This document shows, piece after piece, positions 9,780-19,450 of a stretch of DNA of 64,000 bases. This DNA is from Bacteroidaceae bacterium (GTDB taxonomy: Bacteria; Bacteroidota; Bacteroidia; Bacteroidales; Bacteroidaceae). The stretch spans positions 42,302 to 106,301 of the forward strand of contig JAFXTC010000040.1 of assembly GCA_017525235.1 (NCBI GenBank). Reading direction: 5' to 3'. Numbering within the stretch: the first letter of the stretch is position 1; every line of letters begins with the position of its first letter. Made by a program: the position numbers and the translations under genes. Under the pieces are notes generated by a model that saw only the letters and a list, made by a program, of their open reading frames with translations, ran no database searches and was not told the origin of the DNA.

Positions 9780-10661
9780 TTATTGTTCAACATCGGTTTG
9801 TTCACTCTCTTCTTTACAGCCCTGACAGCCACCCTCGTGTGGGCATTTGCCTTCGTTCGGACATGCAACGGCACCGCCAAGGAAGTCTGTGTAAGCAGTC
9901 AGGCCGTCTTTAACCATTGCTGCCACACCATTACTGGTAAGGGTTGCACCGGTTACGCCATCCACTTCGTTCTCCTGTTGGGCAGCACCAGCCTTTACTA
10001 CTGTAAGAGCAACCTTGCCGTCCTCACCGAAAATGGGCTTGCCGATGAACTGGTCTTGGAACCACTTCTCGCTGATACGGGCGCCCAAGCCAGCTGTCTC
10101 GCTTTCGTGGTAGAAGTAAGTGCCAAGCACTTTATCCTTCGACTCGTTTACTGCGATATAGCCCCAAAGACCACCCCAGAGACCACGTCCCACAACGGGA
10201 ATCACATAAGCCTGCTCGCCTTCAGCCGTTGTGCCGGTGAAGACATGCAGCTCGCCATTCTTGATGAGTGCGCCATAGCTGGTATTGAACTTACCCTCGT
10301 AAGGTGTCAGTTCACCGTTTTCAAGCACATTGTCCTTTACCTTTTCAGCATAGATGGCACCTACATCAACAGTAGCCTTGTCGTAGCCAAGAGCAGAAAG
10401 AATCTGTCCCTTGGTATCGTTTGCCACGTTGGCATCTTGTGTCTCCTTCAAGGCAGAAGCCACGAAAGCCAGCAGGAAGGCAACGATGATAACCATTACT
10501 GCTGCATAGCAGATAGTATATACATTGCTGTTTGTGTTAATACCCTTCGACTTTACTTCCTTTATTTTGGAAGAGTCGGCGCCGCAGATAGGGCACTTAT
10601 CGGGCATTGATGCAGCCTCGAATGTCTGGCCGCATTGTTCGCATATAAATTTCTTTGCCAT
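9780..10661 (-). CDS. nqrC: Na+-NQR subunit C with added rubredoxin-like ribbon and Cys-rich tail
   Basis: NqrC carries a covalent FMN on the outer side of the membrane. The core runs from NTNSNVYTICYAAVM (about residue 43) through one helix (about 48-68) to the FMN attachment motif DGVTGATLTSNGV. WGGLWGYIAV and ETAGLGARI are typical. Two parts are not usual for NqrC. Residues 1-35 form a ribbon with Cys7, Cys10, Cys23 and Cys26 (CEQCG and CPICGAD), very like the rubredoxin domain of rubrerythrin. The C-terminus has four cysteines in 16 residues (from ACPNEGKC to CQGC). With the N-terminus predicted inside the cell, the ribbon would lie on the NADH side. The metal, Fe or Zn, cannot be told. 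The ORF is uninterrupted, so this is a real fusion in frame. Confidence 0.95.
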   Translation of the reverse strand: MAKKFICEQCGQTFEAASMPDKCPICGADSSKIKEVKSKGINTNSNVYTICYAAVMVIIVAFLLAFVASALKETQDANVANDTKGQILSALGYDKATVDVGAIYAEKVKDNVLENGELTPYEGKFNTSYGALIKNGELHVFTGTTAEGEQAYVIPVVGRGLWGGLWGYIAVNESKDKVLGTYFYHESETAGLGARISEKWFQDQFIGKPIFGEDGKVALTVVKAGAAQQENEVDGVTGATLTSNGVAAMVKDGLTAYTDFLGGAVACPNEGKCPHEGGCQGCKEESEQTDVEQ

Positions 10662-10667
10662 ATCTGT

Positions 10668-11843
10668 TTACTTTTTAGATACGCGCTTTGCACGCATGTT
10701 AATGTTGCTCTGCACGAAGCAGTAGTCGATGAGGGCAGCAAAGAGGTTCATCAGCAGGATGGCAAGCATCATACCCTCGGGATAACCCGGATTGAGGACA
10801 CGAACCAAAACTGCGATAAAGCCGATAAGCAGACCATAAACGTATTTGCCGCATTCTGTACGACAGCTTGTTACGGGATCGGTTGCCATAAAAACAGCAC
10901 CGAAAGCAAAGCCGCCCAATACCAAGTGCTCATACCACTGAATAGCTGTCAAGCCCGTAGCCTGCATCAGATAACCTGTGGCAGCACCGCCAACGAATAC
11001 ACTCAGCATAATCTTCCAGCTGGCAATACCTGTACAAAGCAGGAGCAAACCGCCAAGAGCGATGGCAATCACGCTGGTTTCACCAATACAACCAGGAATG
11101 AGACCTGTGATGGCATCCTGAATCTGTTCGGGAGCAAAGCCTTGGAAGCCTGCCTGAGCAGCCTCGCCAAGAGGTGTAGCTGCGGTATAGGCATCAGTAG
11201 CCTTATAGCCAAGACCGAAGATCGTATCCTGAGCCACCCATACGGTAGCATCGCCTGTCATTGCACTGGGATAGCTGAAGAACAGGAAAGCACGGGTAAT
11301 AAGAGCCGGGTTGAAGATGTTCATACCTGTACCGCCGAAGATTTCCTTTGCCAGAATAACGCTGAAAGCAACGGCAATGGCAAGCATCCAAAGCGGACAA
11401 GTTACAGGAACTATCATAGGAATAAGGATACCTGATACCAGGAAGCCCTCCTGAATTTCCTCATTCTTCCACTGTGCTACTACGAACTCGATACCGAGGC
11501 CGACAATATAACTTACAAGAATCTTAGGAAGAACGGCCAAGAAGCCGTACCAGAACATGCCCCAGAACGTTGCATCGGCCAAGTGGCCTGTTGCAAGAGC
11601 ATTCTGGTAACCCACGTTGTACATACCGAAGAGCAAAGCCGGAATCAGAGCAATCACAACGAAGCTCATGATGCGCTTGCTGTCGATAGCATCGTGGATA
11701 TTCACGCTTCCTACGCGACCGGTGGTGTTGGGGACGAAAGCAAACGTCTCGAAACCGTCCACCAACGAACGGAAGGCGTGGAACTTGCCACCTTCCTCAA
11801 CGTAGGGATGTATGTTATCGAATAGTTTCTTTATTGGATTCAT
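10668..11843 (-). CDS. nqrB: Na+-translocating NADH:quinone reductase subunit B
   Basis: Ten-helix membrane subunit that carries covalent FMN and riboflavin and forms the Na+ path and quinone site. 391 residues. Landmarks are the N-terminal FHAFRSLVDGFETFAFVP, the KEIFGGTGMNIFNPAL segment, the flavin attachment motif DAYTAATPL (threonine of the S/T-x-A-T type) and HLVLGGFAFGAVFMATDPVTS. It is the second gene of the operon, 18 bases after nqrA and 6 bases before nqrC. Nothing is missing compared with characterised NqrB proteins. Confidence 0.98.
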   Translation of the reverse strand: MNPIKKLFDNIHPYVEEGGKFHAFRSLVDGFETFAFVPNTTGRVGSVNIHDAIDSKRIMSFVVIALIPALLFGMYNVGYQNALATGHLADATFWGMFWYGFLAVLPKILVSYIVGLGIEFVVAQWKNEEIQEGFLVSGILIPMIVPVTCPLWMLAIAVAFSVILAKEIFGGTGMNIFNPALITRAFLFFSYPSAMTGDATVWVAQDTIFGLGYKATDAYTAATPLGEAAQAGFQGFAPEQIQDAITGLIPGCIGETSVIAIALGGLLLLCTGIASWKIMLSVFVGGAATGYLMQATGLTAIQWYEHLVLGGFAFGAVFMATDPVTSCRTECGKYVYGLLIGFIAVLVRVLNPGYPEGMMLAILLMNLFAALIDYCFVQSNINMRAKRVSKK

Positions 11844-11861
11844 AATTATATAAATAATGTA

Positions 11862-13190
11862 TTAAGCATTTTCCTTACGAAGGATATCCAGACCCTCACG
11901 GACAATACGCTGCAACTCAAGTTTGCTGCTGTCAACAAACTCAGCAATGGCAAAGTCCTCGGGAGCCACCTCATAAATACCAAGGGCTTCCTGTCGGTCA
12001 ATGTCACCCGCGATAATAGCTTTTACCAAATAACCGGCATAAATATCCATGGGGAATACCTTGTCATACTCACCACTCATAATCATGTGGCGCTCACCAC
12101 CTTTGATACGAGCATCCAAGACATACTCTTTCTTCTTGCCGAAAAGCCAAGAGAAGTAGCTGCGATGAGTACTGAAGGTGTTAAAGCGAGGCATAATCCA
12201 ACCCAACATCTCGTCGGCGTGATCACCTTCGGGAATAACATTCACTTCTGTTGTATGAGCTCCAAGGAAACCATCGACTGTGGTCTTAAGGCCCGTCATC
12301 ACATTACCATTGATAATACGACTACCCTCAACCTTCACATTACCTTCAATCAATGTTGTAAGCTTCTGACCTACCAGCATCTTATAATACTTAGGAGCAT
12401 TCACTTCACTACCTGCAAGAGCTATGGTACGTGTAAAGTCTAATACACCCTTGTTCATCAGCCTGCCTACAAAGATAACCTCCTCGGCACCCAGTGTCCA
12501 TACCACCTCACCCTTGTTGATGGGAGAAACATGGTTGATCTGAACACCCACATTACCAGCAGGAGCCGGACCATCGAACACATTCACCTCGCAGTCCTTA
12601 GCAGCAGTAAGGGCAGGATTGCTTTGCTTGGCGCTAATGCCCAGATAAACCTTAGCCAACTTGCTCAGAGCTGTTATACCAGCTTGAAAATCATCTTCCT
12701 GACCAGCCAGCACATACTCAAAGTCCTGACTCAGAGGCATGCTATTGAATGCACTCACGAAGATTGCCTTGGGAGCATCTTCTGGATTAGCCACCACGTC
12801 ATAAGGACGCTGGCGGAAAAATCCAAATAATCCACTCTCCAAAAGCACAGACTTCACATCGCCCTTAACATCAAACTGACGAGCTTCCTGCTTACCATCA
12901 GCTTGAACGCGGATGCTCATAAGCTTACGCCTATCCCCACGTTCAACCAAAGAAACAGTACCGCTGACAGGGCTTACAAACTTAACCTCGGGATGCAGTT
13001 TGTCAACAAACAGCGCATCCCCGACCTTAACGGCATCACCTTCTTTGACAACCACTTTTGGTTTCAATCCACAAAAGTCGTCCGGTACAAGTGCGTACTC
13101 ACCAGGGCAACTAGAACTGACTGTCTCCTTAGCGGCTTTGCCTTTCAAGTTGATGTCCAGGCCTTTACGTAATTTGATTACTTTTGCCAT
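11862..13190 (-). CDS. nqrA: Na+-translocating NADH:quinone reductase subunit A
   Basis: Cytoplasmic-side subunit that contributes to the quinone site, 442 residues. The N-terminus VIKLRKGLDINLKGKA is the usual start of the Bacteroidetes protein. The family segments GDAVKVGDALFVDKLHPEVKFVSPVSG (biotinyl-lipoyl-like fold), RQRPYDVVANPEDAPKAIFVSAF and GWIMPRFNTFSTHRSYFSW are clear. It opens nqrABCDEF. A -7 element, TAATTTTG, is at 13230-13237, about 40 bases upstream. Confidence 0.98.
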   Translation of the reverse strand: MAKVIKLRKGLDINLKGKAAKETVSSSCPGEYALVPDDFCGLKPKVVVKEGDAVKVGDALFVDKLHPEVKFVSPVSGTVSLVERGDRRKLMSIRVQADGKQEARQFDVKGDVKSVLLESGLFGFFRQRPYDVVANPEDAPKAIFVSAFNSMPLSQDFEYVLAGQEDDFQAGITALSKLAKVYLGISAKQSNPALTAAKDCEVNVFDGPAPAGNVGVQINHVSPINKGEVVWTLGAEEVIFVGRLMNKGVLDFTRTIALAGSEVNAPKYYKMLVGQKLTTLIEGNVKVEGSRIINGNVMTGLKTTVDGFLGAHTTEVNVIPEGDHADEMLGWIMPRFNTFSTHRSYFSWLFGKKKEYVLDARIKGGERHMIMSGEYDKVFPMDIYAGYLVKAIIAGDIDRQEALGIYEVAPEDFAIAEFVDSSKLELQRIVREGLDILRKENA

Positions 13191-13229
13191 ATCTTTGGAT
13201 TAATAATACATAGTTACTTTTTAGCCGTG

Positions 13230-13237
13230 CAAAATTA
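13230..13237 (-). promoter_or_regulatory. Candidate -7 element for the nqr operon
   Basis: TAATTTTG on the minus strand fits TAnnTTTG, about 40 bases before the nqrA start. No good TTTG is seen at -33. Confidence 0.4.
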
Positions 13238-13280
13238 TAAAAAATTAACCGAATAGGACGCTTTTCCAAAATATTTTTTG

Positions 13281-13288
13281 TACTTTTG
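13281..13288 (+). promoter_or_regulatory. Candidate -7 element for the tamB-like gene
   Basis: TACTTTTG fits TAnnTTTG. A start site near 13295 would leave a short leader ahead of the open frame that begins after the stop at about 13315. Confidence 0.4.
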
Positions 13289-13437
13289 TTCTCGATTATA
13301 ACAAACAGGTACAATAAACAAGACAACAAGGAAGCATAAAAGCTTTAAAAATCATAATAAGATGCATTGTAGGACTTGTTCTGACCATCTACCTGACAGG
13401 ACTTTCCCTCTCCAAAATTCCAGCTGTTCAAAGCTGG

Positions 13438-16400
13438 ATGGCGGAGGTGCTTTCCCAATCACTAACCGATTATTTAGGAACGACTGTCTGTATTGGCGAT
13501 GTTCGCCCAGGGCTTTTCAACCGGTATATTATTGACAACGTAAAAATATACGACCAGAAAGATTCAATCATGCTGAGTGCCACACGCATAGCTGCGAAAA
13601 TAAGGATGCTGCCTCTGTTTGAAAAGAATATTTACATAGACAATGCTCAAATTATTGGAGCAAACATAACTTTATACAAGACAGACATTAAAACCCCGTT
13701 GAACTGTCAGTTCTTAATAGACAAATTCAAGAAGAAAGACAACAACACCCAAAAGGCAACTATTCAAATAGGTACATTGCTGGTTAGAAGGAGCGCCATG
13801 CGATACGACGAATGGAATATGCCAGAAACGCCTCAAAGATTTAATTTCAGACATTTATCTGTCAATAACATAGATTTAAACACAAAAGTACAATGTAACT
13901 TTACAGATACCCTCAGCATTGACCTGAAAAAGCTTAGTTTTACTGAAAAAAGCGGATTGACTGTTAAACAATTGTCCTTCCTGTTTGAGGCGAACAAGAA
14001 TAATGCCCAACTGTCCCACTTCACATTCCAAACGAATAACTCAGATATAAGGATTAATCCATTAACTGCTGTGTACCCAAGCCTTCCCCAAAAGGGTGGC
14101 ATCAAGCAGTGGCTACAAGAGACATATATAAAAGGTATTATAGAGTCAAAAGTTGTTCCTGCTGATTTTACATGTTTTACAAACAGACTCCAGTTCTTTA
14201 CAGATCCCATTCATCTTCAGTGTGAATGCATAGCAAAAGAGGGAAATATGCGCGTACCAGTTATTGCTATTTCTGACATTAACCAAAACTTACAGCTTGA
14301 TGCTATTGCACAAGTACGCAACATAACAGGCAACCCAGACATAGACATCAGTATCAGGAGATTAAAATCAAGTAAAAACATACAACAATTCATCACCAAA
14401 AACATACGAGGCGAAGAGCAAGAACTAAGTTCCTTCCTTTCTAACGTAGGTAACACGAGTACAGAGGGCGACATCAGTTACCACAACAAAACAATAGAGG
14501 TTGACCTGATTACAACAACCCAACTTGGCACAATGAATCTACAAGGAACTCTTGCCGATAAGAATAAAGTGCGGACAAGGGTTTCAACAGACAAATTCAA
14601 TCTTGGTCAATTGTTATCTGGCAGCAAACATAACAATCTAGGTAATATAGCATTCTCTGCTGAAGCAAACGGGCTTTTACATGGAAAAAACAATAAACCC
14701 GAACTCTCTTTTGAAAGTCTTATCAAAAGTTTTAGTTTCCGCAATCACGATTACAGGAACATCGTTTTTAACGGAAGCACAAAAGAGGGACTATATAACG
14801 CGAACATTGATATTGCAGACCCTAACGGGGCCGTACAATTATGTGCTATGGCAGATTTGCAGCATAACAAAAAAACAATCCAATGTTCGGGTAGCCTATC
14901 AAATCTATCGCCTTATCAACTGAATCTCACAAAATCACAAGAAGAGATAAGATATAGCGGCAAATTAGATGCTGACATAGATTTTATTGACGCTGAACAC
15001 ATTGCCGGAAGTATTGATATTACAGATGCAATGATAACTTCTGAACAGAACACCCCCACCCTTATAGATAGTATATGTATAAGAAGTCAATATAACGAGG
15101 ATGGACAAAGCTTTTCCATTTCCAGTCCTTTTATTAATGCCACCATTGGCGGACACTACAAATGGAAAGAGTTAGTGCCCTCGTTCTTGAGCATAACCCA
15201 TCAGGCATTGCCAAGTATCTTCCCAGAACCGCAGAAGAAGACATCTTTTGAAAACGACATCACTTTTGCAGTCTCTGCCAAAGACACAATATTACTTAGC
15301 TCATTAACTGGGACAGCAATCAAAATACCAGAAACCGCTATCATTCAAGGAGAAATGAATAACACAACCCAAAGAATAACAATCAATGCCAACATACCGC
15401 AATTATACTACGCAAGAAATGACCTTAGACACACAGAGTTGCATCTTGAAAGTTACAAAAACATTATTCAGACCAGTTTAAGAACAGATCGAATAATGAA
15501 AGGAAAGGCTACAGAACTAAATCTTAACGCATACGCAAACCAAAATAAGTTAATTACCCGTTTGGATTGGGACAACCATAAAAGACCCGCCATGAAAGGC
15601 AACATAAACATAATCGGGCATCTTCGTCGTGACCTTTCGAACAAACAATCTATTGAAGGACTCATCAACACATCCGACATTATCATCAATGATACCACCT
15701 GGGTTCTATTACCTGCGCATATAAACTACCACGATAACGTTGTTGATGTGGAGAATGTTAAACTAACATGTGAAAACAGGCATATCGCAGTTAACGGAAG
15801 AATGTCGAAAGAAAGTACGGATACTATTACGGCCGACCTTAACCAGATTGATCTTGCCTATATCTTCGACATGGTAAATTTCCACTCCGTTCAGTTCGAC
15901 GGAAAAGCAACAGGGCTTGTATATGCCACATCCGTTTTTAAGAAACCTAATATCGACAGCTACATACACATTCAAGACTTTAAGCTGAACGGTGCTCCCA
16001 TGGGCGATAGCGATGCATACTGTAACTGGGGGAGCAAAGGCAAAACTATTACCCTTGATGCTCATATAAAAGATATTGCTACTAAGCAGCAAACGAGCGT
16101 AAGCGGAACCATAACACCAGGAAGAGAGGCAGGAAGCGGACTTGATTTGTACATTCGTGCCAATAACACGAACATTGCTTTCCTGGACAAATGGACAAAA
16201 GACATTTTCGGCAATCTAAAAGGAAATGTAACTGGCTGGACACGCCTACACGGTCCCTTCAAAATTTTTGCCATGGAAGGTGACCTTATACTAAACGAGG
16301 CATCCATGCACATTATTCCTCTTGGTGTTGATTACCATATGGCAGGTGACAGCATCGTTATGCGACCTGGGAATATCTGGCTAAAAGATATTACCATTCA

Positions 16401-17805
16401 CGACCCATTGAGCAACGGCTCCGATATTGAGCATACAGCCATTGTTGACGGGCATTTACTATACGATCGTTTTAGCAATATGCGATATGAATTTAATGCT
16501 ACAGCAAACAACATTCTAGGATATGACTTCCACAATTTCGGTGACGCCAACTTCTATGGAACCATTTATGCAGACGGGCAACTGAAACTCACAGGTCAAC
16601 CTGGCATTCTAAATGTCGATGTAAATGTTACACCGCAGAAAAATTCAATCCTTGTCTATAAGGTAGCATCACCGGGAACCCTTACAGAAGCCAGTTTCAT
16701 TACCTACGTCTCACATAAAGATACTATAGCCACATTAGTACCGGAAGCCAACAAAACAGAAAAAACGAAAACAGATATTCACATCAATTTTAACCTTGAC
16801 ATTAACCCTAACGCTACGCTTAGGCTTATTATGGATCAACGCTCTGGCGATTTCATTAGTATTGCAGGTAGCGGGCACATATTAGCAAACTTTTACAACA
16901 AGGGGAAATTCCAAATGTATGGTACCTATAGAGTAGATAATGGTACCTACAAAATGTCTCTGCAGGATGTCATTAGAAAAGACTTCTTGTTTCAACGCAA
17001 CGGAAGCATCATTTTCGGAGGAGATCCCATGCAAGCATCTCTTAACCTGGAAGCACATTATACTGTGCCCAATGTTTCCCTTGACGACCTTTCATCCTCC
17101 AGCCTTGGACTTTCAAATACAAGGGTCGACTGCATAATGAATATCGGTGGCATTGCAGGGCAGCCTGTGGTGTCCTTTGACTTTGACCTGCCCAATGCCA
17201 ATGAAGATGAAAAGCAAATGGTTCGTTCAATGATTAACACAGAAGAAGAGCGCAATATGCAAGTAATCTATTTATTAGGAATTGGCCGTTTTTACAGCTA
17301 TGGAGCTCAATATCAAGGGGAAAACAGTAGCGGGCAAAGCAGTATGGCCATTAACTCATTCCTAAGCAGTACATTAAGCAGTCAGTTTAACCAAATTCTT
17401 TCCAATGCTGTTGGTTCTAACAACTGGACATTTGGCACCAACTTACGTACAGGAGAGACTGGTTGGAACAAACTGGATGTCGAAGGCATATTAAGCGGAA
17501 AAATGCTGAACAACAGGCTCCTGATTAACGGGAACTTCGGTTATCGCGAAAGTTACTACAGTACAAACAATTTCATTGGCGATTTCGATTTACAATATAT
17601 ACTGACTCATAACGGAGACTTCTCGCTAAAAGCCTACAACCAAACAAACGACAGGTATTTTGTTCAGTCATCTCTCACCACCCAGGGTCTAGGTATACAG
17701 TTTAAGAGAGATTTTAACAACTGGAGAGAAGCGTTTAGAAGACAAAAAACGAAAACGAAAACCATAACGAAAACGAAAGACATGCCGCAAAAAACATCGG
17801 AATAA
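13438..17805 (+). CDS. TamB-like (DUF490) envelope protein
   Basis: A very large (1455 residues or more) periplasmic AsmA/TamB-type protein, likely moving lipids or outer-membrane proteins across the periplasm. It is almost wholly beta-strand repeats. The C-terminal TamB domain is clear, with RVDNGTYKMSLQDVIRKDFLFQRNGSIIFGGDPMQASLNLEAHY and FDFDLPNANEDEKQMVRSMI. The first ATG is at 13438, but the frame is open upstream to about 13318 and encodes the expected membrane anchor (KALKIIIRCIVGLVLTIYLTG) with no ATG, GTG or TTG. The real start may be a rare codon such as ATA at 13336, just after an AAGGAAG stretch. The C-terminus ends in a Lys-Thr repeat (KTKTKTITKTK) from a 6-base-period tract. No TamA partner is adjacent. 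Confidence 0.85.
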   Translation: MAEVLSQSLTDYLGTTVCIGDVRPGLFNRYIIDNVKIYDQKDSIMLSATRIAAKIRMLPLFEKNIYIDNAQIIGANITLYKTDIKTPLNCQFLIDKFKKKDNNTQKATIQIGTLLVRRSAMRYDEWNMPETPQRFNFRHLSVNNIDLNTKVQCNFTDTLSIDLKKLSFTEKSGLTVKQLSFLFEANKNNAQLSHFTFQTNNSDIRINPLTAVYPSLPQKGGIKQWLQETYIKGIIESKVVPADFTCFTNRLQFFTDPIHLQCECIAKEGNMRVPVIAISDINQNLQLDAIAQVRNITGNPDIDISIRRLKSSKNIQQFITKNIRGEEQELSSFLSNVGNTSTEGDISYHNKTIEVDLITTTQLGTMNLQGTLADKNKVRTRVSTDKFNLGQLLSGSKHNNLGNIAFSAEANGLLHGKNNKPELSFESLIKSFSFRNHDYRNIVFNGSTKEGLYNANIDIADPNGAVQLCAMADLQHNKKTIQCSGSLSNLSPYQLNLTKSQEEIRYSGKLDADIDFIDAEHIAGSIDITDAMITSEQNTPTLIDSICIRSQYNEDGQSFSISSPFINATIGGHYKWKELVPSFLSITHQALPSIFPEPQKKTSFENDITFAVSAKDTILLSSLTGTAIKIPETAIIQGEMNNTTQRITINANIPQLYYARNDLRHTELHLESYKNIIQTSLRTDRIMKGKATELNLNAYANQNKLITRLDWDNHKRPAMKGNINIIGHLRRDLSNKQSIEGLINTSDIIINDTTWVLLPAHINYHDNVVDVENVKLTCENRHIAVNGRMSKESTDTITADLNQIDLAYIFDMVNFHSVQFDGKATGLVYATSVFKKPNIDSYIHIQDFKLNGAPMGDSDAYCNWGSKGKTITLDAHIKDIATKQQTSVSGTITPGREAGSGLDLYIRANNTNIAFLDKWTKDIFGNLKGNVTGWTRLHGPFKIFAMEGDLILNEASMHIIPLGVDYHMAGDSIVMRPGNIWLKDITIHDPLSNGSDIEHTAIVDGHLLYDRFSNMRYEFNATANNILGYDFHNFGDANFYGTIYADGQLKLTGQPGILNVDVNVTPQKNSILVYKVASPGTLTEASFITYVSHKDTIATLVPEANKTEKTKTDIHINFNLDINPNATLRLIMDQRSGDFISIAGSGHILANFYNKGKFQMYGTYRVDNGTYKMSLQDVIRKDFLFQRNGSIIFGGDPMQASLNLEAHYTVPNVSLDDLSSSSLGLSNTRVDCIMNIGGIAGQPVVSFDFDLPNANEDEKQMVRSMINTEEERNMQVIYLLGIGRFYSYGAQYQGENSSGQSSMAINSFLSSTLSSQFNQILSNAVGSNNWTFGTNLRTGETGWNKLDVEGILSGKMLNNRLLINGNFGYRESYYSTNNFIGDFDLQYILTHNGDFSLKAYNQTNDRYFVQSSLTTQGLGIQFKRDFNNWREAFRRQKTKTKTITKTKDMPQKTSE

Positions 17806-17881
17806 CGTTTTAACGTAGTATCGAAAAAATGCGGCACCAAAGATAAAACAATAAACCGTAAACTAATTAAACTTTACAAAA

Positions 17882-18496
17882 ATGTACATTATTGGAATTG
17901 CAGGAGGAACAGGATCTGGAAAGACCACCGTTGTAAAAAAGATTATTGAGGCTTTGCCCACAGATAAAGTAGCTGTAATACCATTGGATTCATATTACAA
18001 TGATACCTCGCACCTCAGCATGGAAGAACGTAAGAAAATCAATTTCGACCACCCCAACGCTTTCGATTGGAAGCTGCTTACCCAACAGATTCAGGCGTTG
18101 CGCGAACATAAAAGCATAGAGCAACCAACTTACAGTTACCTCATCAGTAACCGATTGCCTGAAACTATTCATATTGAACCCTGTGAGGTAATTATCATCG
18201 AGGGTATTATGGCCCTATGGAAAAAAGAACTGCGCGAACTCATGGACCTTAAAATATTTGTCGATGCTGACCCTGATGAGCGTCTGATACGTGTCATCCA
18301 GCGTGATATTATAGAGCGTGGTCGCACTACACAAATGGTAATAGACCGATACAGAGAAGTGTTAAAGCCTATGCATCAAGAGTTTATTGAACCTACCAAA
18401 CGGTATGCCGACCTTATCATTCCATTAGGTGGCACCAACAAACAGGCCATCCACATTATGCGGTCTTATATTATTCATCATGTATCCCGGCAATAA
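17882..18496 (+). CDS. udk: Uridine kinase
   Basis: Phosphorylates uridine and cytidine in the pyrimidine salvage pathway. The 204 residues are the family length. The P-loop is GGTGSGKTT (residues 8-16). DSYYNDTSHLS, FDHPNAFDW with the catalytic aspartate, and IIIEGIMALW with the Walker B-like element follow; RVIQRDIIERGR is the lid region. It starts 76 bases after the tamB stop on the same strand and may share its transcript; the intervening sequence shows no hairpin. Confidence 0.96.
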   Translation: MYIIGIAGGTGSGKTTVVKKIIEALPTDKVAVIPLDSYYNDTSHLSMEERKKINFDHPNAFDWKLLTQQIQALREHKSIEQPTYSYLISNRLPETIHIEPCEVIIIEGIMALWKKELRELMDLKIFVDADPDERLIRVIQRDIIERGRTTQMVIDRYREVLKPMHQEFIEPTKRYADLIIPLGGTNKQAIHIMRSYIIHHVSRQ

Positions 18497-18607
18497 GGGA
18501 TGGTAGAATAAAAAGATGTTAATTACAGAAAAAAGAATGAATAACATTTTGTTATTCAAGAGAGATTTCGTAATATTGCAGTCGTAAACCAAAAAATATA
18601 TAGAGAT

Positions 18608-19417
18608 ATGAAACATTTTACACTTGCATTGGTAGCTGTTGCTGCCTTCTGTTCACAATCTTTTTCTCAGAATAGAGTTAAGAATTTATACACATCAGGA
18701 ACGACTTTAAATGTAAGCTTATTGAACGATAAGGTACAACCCATACAGATTAATCGCACATTATTTGCCGGCTACAACAGCATTTGCCTTCCTATGAGCC
18801 TTTCTGCCGAGCAATTGCAGGCTGCAGCAAAGAATGTTCAGGTTGAGCGCCTTATCTCCATCGGTCAGGAAGGAAGCACACTTAATCTGTACTTCTTAGA
18901 TTGCACCAATGAAGGTATTGAGGCTGGTGTTCCTTACCTCATCTACTCCCCCACTTTCCAGACATTACGTGCCAACAGCACAGATGCAGAGGGTGTCAGC
19001 ACTGCTCTTAAGTGCGTAACAAAGACTGATGCCGAAGGTAACCAGATAACTTTTGGCAGCAGTTGGGAAAGCATTCAGGTGGAAGGTCGTTATGGCATCC
19101 CCGCTATGCAGGAGACAGACGAACTGCAAAGCATCCTTATCTGCACAAGTGGCGACAAGACTTTTTTGCCAACTCGTTGTGGATTTACATGGGATGCTAA
19201 GAGTGTAACAGCACAAACTCTGGAGATAAAGCATATTACAGACCTTGCTGGAGAAGAAACTTGCATAAAGGAATTGCAGGCACAAAATGCTGTGGTAGAT
19301 ATTTACAATACTCAGGGTGCTAAGGTGCAGTCTAATGCAAATATCAACAAAGCCATGCAGACCCTTCCCAATGGAATCTACGTCATCAAGGGTCTGAAAG
19401 TTGCTGTAAACAAATAA
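18608..19417 (+). CDS. Secreted protein with T9SS-like C-terminal tail
   Basis: A 269-residue exported protein of unknown function. The signal peptide is MKHFTLALVAVAAFCSQSFSQ. The body is beta-rich (TLFAGYNSICLPMSLSAEQLQ, then GVPYLIYSPTF) and resembles the listed-up surface proteins common in Prevotella, without any enzyme motif I can name. The C-terminus (YNTQGAKV, then LPNGIYVIKGLKVAVNK) matches the pattern of a type IX secretion sorting domain and of the tails of the GH98, GH76 and GH51 proteins in this window. It stands between udk and maf on the plus strand. maf begins within about 35 bases after its stop. Confidence 0.7.
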   Translation: MKHFTLALVAVAAFCSQSFSQNRVKNLYTSGTTLNVSLLNDKVQPIQINRTLFAGYNSICLPMSLSAEQLQAAAKNVQVERLISIGQEGSTLNLYFLDCTNEGIEAGVPYLIYSPTFQTLRANSTDAEGVSTALKCVTKTDAEGNQITFGSSWESIQVEGRYGIPAMQETDELQSILICTSGDKTFLPTRCGFTWDAKSVTAQTLEIKHITDLAGEETCIKELQAQNAVVDIYNTQGAKVQSNANINKAMQTLPNGIYVIKGLKVAVNK

Positions 19418-19450
19418 AACAGTTTTTTTACGAAAGACTATAAAATCATA

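Noticed and set aside
9723-10610. Plus-strand ORF of 295 codons opposite nqrC
   Set aside because: Antisense shadow of nqrC within an intact operon.
17740-17790. Lys-Thr repeat at the TamB end as another heptamer tract
   Set aside because: The DNA period here is six bases, not seven.
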